64,000 bases of DNA, taken from assembly GCF_030035675.1 (NCBI RefSeq), contig NC_084494.1, positions 19,637,248 to 19,701,247 on the forward strand, read 5' to 3'. Of the stretch, positions 8,345-20,300 are shown piece by piece. Both the position numbers and the translations under genes were made by a program. This DNA is from Rhineura floridana (Eukaryota; Chordata; Lepidosauria; Squamata; Rhineuridae). The notes under the pieces were generated by a model. The model was not told the origin of the DNA. It saw nothing but the letters and a program-made list of their open reading frames with translations, and did not search any database. Each line of letters opens with the position of its first letter. Positions within the stretch are counted from its first letter, which is position 1.

Positions 8345-11300
8345 ATGGCCTCTCCATTCAATGGTCCCACAGCAGTTTCTGATGTAATTAAAGATCTAGA
8401 CACTCAGATAGCAGTAAGTAAGTTGGCTTGAACTCACCATGGCATGCTGGCATCATGGTGAGAAAGCTGCAGATGGGCTTCTGGCTTTTGAGTTTTGATT
8501 GTGTGCCAAGACTGAAGTGTGGTGGTGGTGGTGGTGGTGGTATGCAAAACTGCAAGAATGTATTGTCTTTTCCATTAAGTTTTGAAGTCGCATTGCAGAA
8601 GTGATCTGGCCTGTGTGTTTGGTTAGTGAATATGCTCTTTAACTGAAGATGACAAGAATTAGTAGGACTGAGTGCAGGAATCTCTCTCCAGCATCATTGC
8701 TCTATGCCTGGAAAGAACTTGCTCTCTTTCCCTATAAAGAAGTAATCAGTCTCCCTGTTTTCTAGCACTTTATTCCTGCTGGTGTGATTCCTCTCTGCAG
8801 ATTGGCATCAGAATGTTGAACAGATGGACCCTACCCAAAGGAATGTAATGCATCCTTCAGCTGGTTTTCTGATGACAATTCATCCAATGGATGATCATCG
8901 TACGCAGAACAAGTAACTAGTCAGAGTTCCTGCCTGGAGGCTTACTTTTCCAAATATATTATGCCTTCCTATCTGCCTTACATGGCAAGGGACGATAAGG
9001 AAAACTGAAAATAAGTGAGAGTGGAGAAGTAAGTGTCTGTGGAGGGGAGCTTTATTAGAAACAGCATATGAGAAAAGATGGATGAAGCAGGGCAGAAGCA
9101 GATTCGAGAAGTAAGGCAATGCAGTGATGAGTACCAGAAATATCTGAATGGAGTTTGTCAAGAAGATTAGAGGCAGCATAATGAAAAGTTGCAGGAACTT
9201 TTTTTGAAATTTCCATTCAGTGGTCCCACACAGTTTCTGATGTAATTAAAGATTTAGGCTGCAGTCTAATCCACACTTACCTGGGAGTAAGTCCCATTGA
9301 ACCCAATAGTAGATTGCAGCCTTAGACATTCAGCTGTAAGTTAAGTTGGCTTGAACTCACCATGACATGGCATGTTGGCATCATGGTGAGAAGCTGCAGA
9401 TAAAGAGAATGAGAAGAAATGTAGAAAGATAGTTGAGAGGAATAAACGTAGGAAAAGCTGTGAGTCTTGCAAGTAAGAGCAGAGAGCAAATGTTTTCTTT
9501 CATTGTTAGGATGCTAGAAGGACTAGCTTCAGTTAAGAGTCAAATTCTTCCATAATCATGCATCAGCTGGGACGGCCTTTCTCTGTACCTGCCAGGTGTT
9601 GGAAGAGAAAACAATTGCTAAGCATGTATACCAGCTATGGGAAACCTTTGGCCCTCCAGATGTTGCTGAGCTATAAGTCCCACCAAGCATGGCACAGGGA
9701 TGATAGGGGTAGTAGTTCAGTAACATCTGGAGGTTCCCCTTATCTGATGTATACAATGCTTTTCTCTCAGTCACTACAGAGTAACTATAACTCCTACAAA
9801 AGTGGGATGAGGGGGTCAGGCTCCAAGAATCTATTGCCATACAAAACAAAGCACTGGCTGTTGCAGTTGCTCATCTATGCAATTGTGTGGCGCTGAGCTT
9901 CAGACAACATTGCCTTACCCATTCTCCTTCCCACTGGGCTATTTTTAATGGAAAACCTGTTGTACCACGTGGATAAAGATTTGGTTCTGTTTGAAAGCAA
10001 TTATTCTGGATGAAGATTTTACTTTTTAGCTTACATTTACATTGTCTTTCTGCCATAGTATGTTGAGTAGAGTCAGGCATGATTATAAGGTGGAATGAAA
10101 CATTTCATTTGCAGCCTTTTTAATAAATCTTGTGTGGATTAGTACTAATTGCTCTTTGAAACAATAATGAAGAGTAGTTTACATTTCCTTCATACTGACT
10201 TCCTTGCTTCTTGGGTAGTATGTGTTCAGCATGGTTTGAGTCTTGATGTGGTGTTGGCATTGTTGGGTTACAATTTTAAGTGAAACAAAGTGGCATAAGA
10301 GGAATTAAAATAACTGTATACCAGTGAAATTGCATGCTAATTGCCTGTAAATTAAGGCTCAGAAAGATGTCATTTTTAAAAACGTGGTACTGTTCACCTC
10401 TTTAAAGTATTTTCTGTAGCTTTGGTGATTGGTCACAAGTTTTTGTTGGATGGTCTAAACTGAAAAGTACAAAGATGTTATTCATAACTGGATGATGAAA
10501 GGTTTTGAAAAGATAGTCCTTGAAATCTGATGTTATATCTTGAATGTGTTGGAATTATCAACAGATTTGGGAGTAGATCCTGTCTAGGTTAGCTGTGGTT
10601 AGTTCCCAGTGAAATCAATGAGATGAGCTAGTCAGATTACGTTAGACTGATTTCAGTGAGAACTGAGTACTTCCAACTTACTTTGGATTTGAGCTCCTTG
10701 TCTTGTTTTGAGAGAGAGAGAACCAAAGAAAACAAACTTTCCTAGAGATATGTTGCCATGGAGCTGTGGGTTAAGGATATCTTTGCCACTGGAGTACTTA
10801 AGAAAATGGATATTGGATGTCCGTGGGTAAAATCCTAGATTGGTGAACCTGATCCCTTTCTGTAGCACGTTCTTTAAGAACCACCCCATTTTGAATTCTT
10901 TGGGAAAATGTCAAGCTGTAGGACAACTAAAGATCAAGTTTGAAACAAGCGTGCAGCAACCTAAACTAAGAGTACTGCTATTCACATATATCCCTCTATA
11001 ACCTGAACAGCTTTCCCTTCTCTTCGAACTGTAAAAACTGTGGAGAAAATTTCTTTGCGTAATCCAAAATTGCCCAGGTGTTACAAAGATATTTTTACTG
11101 TTACCAGTGTCAGTGGCCACAGTTCTTTCCAGGTAAGTCAAATTTAGGAGGGGGGAGGGAAGTTCTTTTTGCCATGGATGTTGGATCCAAGCAAGTGCTT
11201 CTGAGATTTCCTAACTGTGATCTGATACTTGACTCGCATTGACACTTTCACAGAAAGCAGGCCTTGAAAAACCTCCCATGAAGTGGCATAATTGTGATGT

Positions 11301-14300
11301 AGTTAAGGTGCTTTTCCAGTGGTGGCTGAAAGCTTGTTCTTCCAAAAGGTTTGAATATCTGGGGCCCAACTTGCTAGGGATTGTCCTAAAATAGGTAATT
11401 TGTTAAATCTTTTCCATCTTCTAAACCCGTACCTCTTCCTCATTGTTTTAACCTTGGGGTTTGCTTCTTCCTCCAGCTGATTGGTTTGGGCCCACATAAT
11501 CCCAAAAAGAAGCAAGATCTGGACAAACTCTATGATCTGAAGGCTAAAGCTCAGCAGATTATGAACCAGTTTGGCCCATCTACCTTGATCAATTTGTCCA
11601 ACTTTTCCTCAATCAAACCAGAGCCAGCCAGCACCCCTCCACATAGTTCCATGGCAAACAATACCACTGTGGCAAAGATGCCAGGGACCCCTAGCAGTGG
11701 GGGGCGCCTCAGTCCTGAAAGCAACCAGGTAATTTCACTTGAGATACTGGGAAAGTGAGTGGGGTGGGCTTGTTTTTGTTGTCACTATTTATTAAATATA
11801 CATCCCATCCTTCCTCCCAAAGGATCCCAGGGCAGCAAACATCTTAAAACCAAAGCATCTTTAAAAATAACACTGAAACGTAATATTGATTGGCTGCTTC
11901 TAAGTGTGCCTGAGAGTTGCCCAAAATCTCTTCGTTACATCTCTTAACTTAAAGTGAATAAAAGAGTCTTTGGTTCAAAAATATTGAATAACCAGATATA
12001 CAAAGTATACTGAGTCCTTGCCTTTGTGGTAGCATCTCTGTGCTGATTTGGCAGCTAGGTGCCTCACCTCTTTCCATTTGATCTCCATTTTCCTTTTAAT
12101 TTAAGACATTGGTGTGTATGTGTCTCGTGTGGAGTAATTTAAAAAACAACAACACAGTCTTTATTTACTTTAAAGACTGGTACATAACAGTGACAATGCT
12201 ATCTACTGATTCTTTGTTGTCCAGGGATGAGAAACCCCAACAAGATTATGTTAAATTAATCTGCAATATTTGCAAATGTTGTAAGCCAACAAATTGCTGC
12301 TGGAATTTTACTGGTTTGTTTCTGGTTGGAGTTATTAGAACATACCAAATAGAAGGACACTCTCTGCAAAATTGCACATTTCTGAGTAAATCGAGTCAGT
12401 ATAGATCAGGGGTGGGTAAAGTCTTCAACACCCGCAACCCACTGAGCTGTCCCAACCAACCAACCAACAATACCATGTTGTGAGGTGACCCAACTTCAAA
12501 AGAAAGAATTGCAATTGCATTCAAAGTGCACCCCCAGTTCTTTCCTTCCTTTTGAGCCAAGCTTGAGTTCAAGCTGTTGCTGATAAGGAAAGACTGTTTC
12601 TTTGCAGCCTGGCTTGAGTGCTGCAAAGGAAAATCCCTGCAGCCGATCCCAGCAGGAGTTGCTTTCAGCACCAATTAGTTGATTGGCACTGATCGCAACC
12701 TTAATTTTTGTCAGGGATTGGCTGCACTTCAGGGCTACCAGTGTGGAACTCTGGAGTGTAGCCAATTTCAATGGGGTTTCCAGATTGTAACCCTCATTTT
12801 TGGCTGGCACTGGATTCACTTGGGAGTTCCGATAGAGAGCTCTCGAGTGGTACCATTTCTAGCTGGTCTTGTATTTGATGCCCAATTTAAACAGCATCAA
12901 ATGCAATCCACACTTGCCAAGGAACAATTGGAGGTGCATTTTAAGGTTCCTGATTGTTCTCCACATCTGATGTCACATATGACATCAGGTGTGGGGCAGG
13001 TGGGTATGGTTTGGGGAAATTGGCCTCTTGGGCAAATTAAGAACTCTGCTGGGCCTAATTGGCCTGTAGGGTGGAGGTTCCCCACTACTAGTATAGATTG
13101 CCACTTAAGACATTGCAGAGATAATTATTTTAAGAACAGCTGCTTCTAATCTGACGTAAGAAAACATATAAAAAATCTAACTTTCTGGTTGTGGCCTGGC
13201 AATCTAGACTCATACATTCACGTTTATGACTTGGAATGATTCCTCTGGCACCTAGTTGGATCCTTGTACCACCAAACACAATTTTATTACTGAACATCAA
13301 CTTGCTATCTTAAAAAAGCCTCAAAACAACACTCACCCAGAGGCTAGAAGCATCAAGAATTTAGGTATGAGTTCAGGAAATAATAGGTGCTGTTTCCTGG
13401 GACTGTGTGTGGTTCAGTTGTACAACATTGTCATTACTGAAAATGAATTGTTGTCCTTGAACATTAATATCTTTCTTGATTGTGTACTGCTGCCAAATTA
13501 AACAATACCCTACTATAATCAGTTGCAGATATTACAGTTTCAAGTATAACAAATCTGCTTCCCCCCCTTAATCGTGTATGAATGCATGGTGATACTTTAT
13601 TCTTGTATTTGCCTGTTTTATTTGTGACTGTTGCTTATTTTATGTTGCTGATTAGTTGATTTTGTTTTAAAGTTGTTATTGTTAGTTGTGATTGTAATGT
13701 TGTTTGCGAACCTGAGACTCCTGAGTGAAGGGTGGACTACAACAAATAATGTTTGTAGATGCTAAGCATGTGAGAGCACATCTCAATATTACCACATGCT
13801 CTCTGTACCTTTTGGTTTAGTAATGGGAAAGAATAAAGAGTAATATAACCAGTTCAGCTGTGCTAATGTTGCTGGTCTCTTTTTCTTGCTTCAGATCTTA
13901 ACAAAGAAGAAACTACAGGATCTTGTCAGAGAGGTGGATCCGAATGAACAACTGGATGAAGATGTGGAGGAGGTAGGGCTTTGGTAAAATGAGCTGCACA
14001 AATCCTGAGTAGTCTCAGAGCCCTTGATACTTGCCCAAGCTCATCCTTGGTTGAGCAATGCCAATGGTTCAGTCTACACAAGGTGGCTACATACAAATAG
14101 CTCAACAGTGTTCTTTCTCAGGTGGCAAATCACCGAGATGTTCCTGAGGATGGTCTGTCAGTGTGTCACTTATTGGACGAGTGCAAAGCTTCTGAAGTTA
14201 AATGTCATTTCACCCATCATCATACCTGATGCTGAAACCCGCCACTAATGTGCTTGGTGCTTTGCTATATTTCACAGATGCTGCTACAGATCGCCGATGA

Positions 14301-17300
14301 CTTCATTGAAAGTGTCGTGACTGCTGCCTGCCAGCTTGCACGGCATCGCAAGTCCAACACTTTGGAAGTGAAAGATGTCCAGTTGCATCTTGGTAAGTGC
14401 GGGCATGTGAACTTGTGTTTCATGAAGGCTGCCGTCATTTCTTCTAAGTGCCTGCTGTCCCCACGTGGTGAGCCTTTCATGTATAACAATTCACTAGGCC
14501 AATGAGACTGTTTCCTCCATGCTGCTGCAGCTAATCCTCCATGGGTTACAGTGTGCAGAAAATAGTCGGTAGTGAGCCATTGCATGCAATCAAGGCAATT
14601 TCTGCCACACTGAGCAGTTCATAGGTGCCTCCATGTGGCATCTGTAGAATCTGCACTGTACTCCAAGGAAGAAAAAGATTGAACTTTTAAATTGCTGAAA
14701 ACAGTTTGCAGTGGTAGGAATCCAGACTTTAATGGCATAGTCATGGCAAAAAATCTGAGATTTGAGGAATGAGAATGTCAGGTCCAGATATGTGGAGGAG
14801 ACTATGCAGAGGAGTCCACAACAGTTTAAGCCAAGGGGTTCATTCTTCTTAGCCATGGTCCTGGAAGACAGAGATTAGTTGAATCCTTGCACTTGTGCCT
14901 CTCTTCACTTAAATTCTGTCCTTTTTGTTATTCATATATTTTCAAAGCAGCTCACAATATTAAAACAACAGCAACAATAATGCAGCATACAATTCAAATA
15001 ATAAGCCACAGCCAGTTATTGTGTCTGCTTTGTAACTGTGAAGATTTGCAGATAAAAAGTTTGAAAAGTAATGGCACCAGATTAAACATGACATGCAAAA
15101 GAGAAACTCTATCTCACAAGATGTCAGAAAGAAGGATGCATTCTTTATTTGTGCAATGTGCCCAACTCATTTTGGCCAAAAATGCCTTTATCGAGGGCTT
15201 ATCTAAAAAAATAATGATGACATGACAGTTGTAAAATAGATATTTAATCACACATGAAAAAGTTAAAAGAATATATTATTATATAATGAAAATTCTATGC
15301 AAGTCAAATGTTCAATGAGAAACCTATTATAAACTGGAAACAGCCATCACTTGTTAAAAAAAATCTTACTTTCTTGTTTGTTAACAAACCAATCTCGAAA
15401 GCTTCTTGTTTCTTAACAAACTGGTCTCAAAATCCTTCTGTTGTAAAAGATTAGGACAAAATATTTTGGAGGCCCTCCTCAAACTGTACAATTAAATACG
15501 TTTCTCCAAGCCCAGGTGTCTTAACTTCATAAAAAAGAGGAGAAGAAAGGGGATTAAACAAGGAGCACTAAAAACATGGCTAACTTTATATTTATTGTTT
15601 TTATTTATTTAATTTATATACCGCTTCAGACTTGAAAAGAAGTCTCTGAGAGGTTTACAGTATTGTAAAAAATCAAACAAAATTACATGTTTAAAACAAT
15701 ACACATTAAAAAGAAACCATCTTAAACATTAAAATGTTTTGTATTGTCTTAAATGTGTAATTGGTTTTTTGATGTTTAATGTTAAGATGTTAATTATTTA
15801 TTATTTAATAAATTTAATAAATAATAATTAACATCTTAACATTAAACATCAAAAAACCAATTACACATTTAAGACAATACAAAACATTTTAAAAAAACTT
15901 AAAACATCAATATAACCTAAAATAACTAACATAATAAATCACAATCACTATTAACAGATTAGAACACAAATATACCAGGAAGACAAACAAGCCCCACCCA
16001 CCAAACACAAGCATTTGTGTACAGGTAACAGCATCACTCCCATTTCTGCTGCTACCACCTCAACTTACATTCTCATCAAAAGGCGGGGCAACACTCCCCA
16101 CTCCCCACCCCTGGAGCTCCCTCCTCTCACCAGGGAGTATAATCATTCCACCCCCACACAAGACCCATAACACTGTCATCCTGAGGATAATGCACAGTAG
16201 CAAAAGTTGTATGTCCATGGACAGGGATTTGAAGATGCATTGTGTTGAAACCATCCAGCGACTATACTTTTCTTCCCCACCAGTAAGCTGGCACACTCCA
16301 TTAATGCCTTTTAGGCCAGAATCTTGTACTTAGGCTGCTCGCTTCCGGCTGAGAACGGCAGGACAAGAGCCCTGTTATAAAAAAACACAAGAAAAAAGTA
16401 AGCACTCTCCTGGTGCTTAAGTCATCACATTTTGCATCAGGCAAATCTCCTAGGGGAAAGCAGTCCAGGCAGAGCACAATAACCAAAAAGGCCCTCTTCC
16501 CACCCCATTCCCCACTTAGCGAGGGCACCTGGAGAAGGGCAGTACTTATAATAATCATGCAGGTTCTTGTAGGAATAGGTGGTCCTGTACATACTCAAGT
16601 CATATATGGCTTTAAAGGATTAAAATAGTGCTTTGGATTATGCTAAGACATGGGCTAGGGGCCAGTGAACTTGTTATAAGGTAGTAGGAGATGTTCTGTT
16701 GAAAATAGTCCTGGTCAACAGCTCAGCATCTTTATCCCTTACAACAAGGATGGGATACCCATAGCCCTCCAGTTGTTGTTGGACATCTCCCATCAGCCCT
16801 AGCCACCATGATCAGAGATGATGGGAGTTAAATCCAACACCTTATGGAAGGCCACAGGTGACTCACCACAAGTGCCAATTTGTGCCTTACAGCAAGCCTC
16901 TTTTTTTTTTTGTAGCTTCATCTCACACTACTGCTGTAATGTTTTAAAAGCTGTGTTGTGCCTTTAATCATATTAAATTTCCCACACAATCATTGTCCCT
17001 GATTCTGGCAGAGCAAGTCACGTGGGATCTGCAAAGTTATTTCTGCCGACTTAGTGCCAGGCCTTTAAACCAGAGTTCTTCACTTTTTGGTCCCCAGATG
17101 TTGTTGGACAGCAACTCCCATGATCCCTTGACCAGTGGGCAAGGTGGCTGGAGGTGGTGGAGTTGTAGTCCCAAGAACCTCTGGGGACCCAAGGTTGAAG
17201 AACAGTGCTTTAAGTATTGCAGCAGTGTCACAGGGTGAAGCCACAGAATGCAAGGCGGCAGAATGCCGCCCTGGGCTCTTGCCGGGAGGAAGGGTGGAAT

Positions 17301-20300
17301 ATAAATAAAATAATAAATAAAGAAATAAAATAAAGAAGCAAAACTGCTGCTAAACAAGATTATTTTTCTATTTCTCACTTGAGTATAGTTCTTATAAACT
17401 GGGCACTGGCGGGCACTTGATTCACTTCTTCAAACATAGCCGATTCTAGAAATGTTTCTCAACTCCTTTTTCTCTACCTCTTTTTTTTTCTCTCTCTCTC
17501 CCCCCCCCCCCAATTTCTTGTTCTTTGCTATAGAACGTCAGTGGAATATGTGGATCCCAGGTTTTGGTTCCGAAGAAATCAGGCCATACAAAAAAGCCTG
17601 CACTACAGAAGCTCACAAACAGGTAAGTCTCCCCTTCTGCCAAATAACAACTTTACCTAAAGAGAGTGATCCAGGCATTCATTATGAGCATTAAATCAAG
17701 AAGGGAAGAGTGAGCATAAGCACACTAACTCTGCCCTTGTTGCCTTCTGCATGTCCAAGAGTGGCTGTCTGCAGCAAGGACACCTCCTGTACTCATGGTG
17801 ACTCTCATGAGTTTTTGAACCCTGGGAAAGTCTCAAAACATGGAGGAAGCTTCATGAGTATGGGAGGCTTCCCTGCTGCAAACAGCTACCCTTGAAGATG
17901 CTGCGTGTGAGAGAGTGCAAGTGTGCTTATGCATGCTTTCCACTCCTCAGCGTGTTCATTTAACCTCCTTAATCAATGCCTGAACAATACCCCACAGTGT
18001 ATTCAGGTTTAGGGGAAAACATTTTGTTTCAAAGCCCCTTTGTAAAAGCGTTCAGTTCAGAAGAGGGATCTTACCTAACTTCTTGTGAGCTCCACAGCCA
18101 CACATATATGGCATCTCACTATGTGAAGGGACCATTGATTTCATGCTGGGTCTGTTCATGAAGGTACCATGAGTTCAGGGGAAATCTTCTTTAAGCTTTG
18201 CCTATAAAGTCATGAAAGCTTGTATGAAAAATAGGTTCTAATATTGTGTGCTGCAATCTACAAACAGGACAGAGCATTTCAGAAGAACACAAGACTAGTT
18301 CTTGCTCTTTCCAGGCTTGAAGTTGGGTGTAATTTAGGGACTTGCTTCCTTTCCCCATTTGTCACAGATGGTATAAACAGCACTGCCAATGCACCCTTTA
18401 ATACAGGGCTCATAGAATAGTAGAGTTGAAAGGGTCCTATAAGGCCATCAAGACCAACCCCCAGCTTAATGCAGGAATCCAACTTAAAGCATACCCAACA
18501 GGTGGCTGTCCGGCTGCCTCTTGAATGCCTCCGGTGTTGGAGAGCCCACCACCTCCCTACGTAATTGGTTCCACTGTTGTACTGCTCTAACAGTTAGGAA
18601 GTTTTCCTGATGTTCAGCCGAAATCTGGCTTCCTACAGCTTGAGCCCATTTTTCCGTGTCTTGCACTTGGGATTACTGAGAAGAGATCCTGGCCTTCCTG
18701 TGTGATATCCTTTCAAGTACTTGAAGAGTGCTACCATATCTCCCCCCAGTCTTCTCTTCTCAAGGTTAAATATGCCCAGTTCTTTCAGTCTCTCTTCAAA
18801 GGGCTTTATTTCCAGTCTCCTGATTATCCTTGTTGCTCCCCTCTGAACCTGTTCCAGTTTGTCTGCATCCTTTTTAAAGTGCTGTGTCCAGAACTGGACA
18901 CAGTACTCAAGATGAGGCCTAACCAGTGCTGAAAAGAAGGGAACTAGTAGTTCACCTGATTGGGAAGCTATACTAAAATAGCATTTGCCTTTTTTGCAGC
19001 CACATCGCATGCTTGATCACAAGCATATTCAGCTTGTGATCAGCAACAATTCCAAGATCTTTCTCACATGTAGCGTTGCCGAGCCAAGTTTCCCTCATCT
19101 TACAACTGTGGACTTGGGGTTTTTTCCCTAGGTGTAGAACTTTGCACTTTTTCCTCTTAAATTTCATTCTGTTGTTTTCAGCGCAATGCTCCAGCCTATC
19201 GAGATCACTTTGAATTTTGTTTCTGTCCTCCAGGGTATTAGCTATCCCTCCCAATTTGTATCATCTGCAAATTTGATAAGCATTCCCTCCCAACTCCCAT
19301 CAGTCCCGGCATGGCCAGTGGCCAGGGATGATAAGAGATATAGTACAGCAACCTCTGGAGGACCACAGCTTCCCCAGCCTTGCTTTAGTCACTCATCATG
19401 TGCTAGTAGGCAAGTAGAATGGGTGTTGAGCATGCCTTGCTGAAACAGACTAAGTTCCTTCGGTGGCAACATTCTCTTTCCAATAGGAGCCAGTTAATGC
19501 CTCAAGAGATGCCCACAAGCAGGGCCCAAAGGCAATGGCCTTCCTGGGTGTGCCCCAGTTGTCTAGTATTCAATGGCATATTGCTTCTTGGCATCAGGAG
19601 TCTATTTAGCTTTCATGGCTGCTGGCCATGATAGTGTATTGTACATAAAATCAAGAGACTTTGATTCAGTTGCTGAGTCAACTGCGGTCTGCCTATACAA
19701 CTGATTGCAAGTCACTTAGCCACTGTGTCACACAACCAAGTTTCCTTTTCATAAAGGAGACCATAATAGCACTTCAGCTATAGCTGCTTTTTGAGATTGA
19801 TGGCTGGATCCCCCGGGTTTATTTATTTATTATTTGATTTCTATCCCACCCTTCCTCCCAGCTGGAGCCCAGGACAGGTTGTACAGTATTTAACTAAGTC
19901 CTGCAAAGAGTAGACCCATTGAAATAAATAAATCTAAGTTAGACAGGTATATTTTCAGTGGTCTACCACCCCATGCATCGCTTGTAGCTACCACACTGTC
20001 CTTTGTCTCTTTGCAAAATAGTCAGTATCCTTCCCTTCTGTCCTACTGCCCTATGTATTGCACCTTCACACTGATGCTGGGCCAGCACTTTGTCTGTCTG
20101 CCTCTACTTCCCCAATGTGGACTGTAGGCTGCCACTATCCTGTGTTGGAGGGTTTTTTTCCCATAACTTGGCAGAGGGGAAGTTTGTGGAATGCAAGCCA
20201 GGTGTGTGTGGGGGGAGGGGATCAGCTCTGTATCAAGGGTTCAGGGTGGGGGGGGGTTTGGGGGGTGTCTCTCAGCCGGCATTTTGGGGCTACATTTTCC

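Noticed and set aside
12679-13149. 156-codon plus-strand frame in TAF12 intron 3
   Set aside because: No family resemblance. The segment looks like repeat-derived sequence and has no matching splice sites in phase with TAF12.
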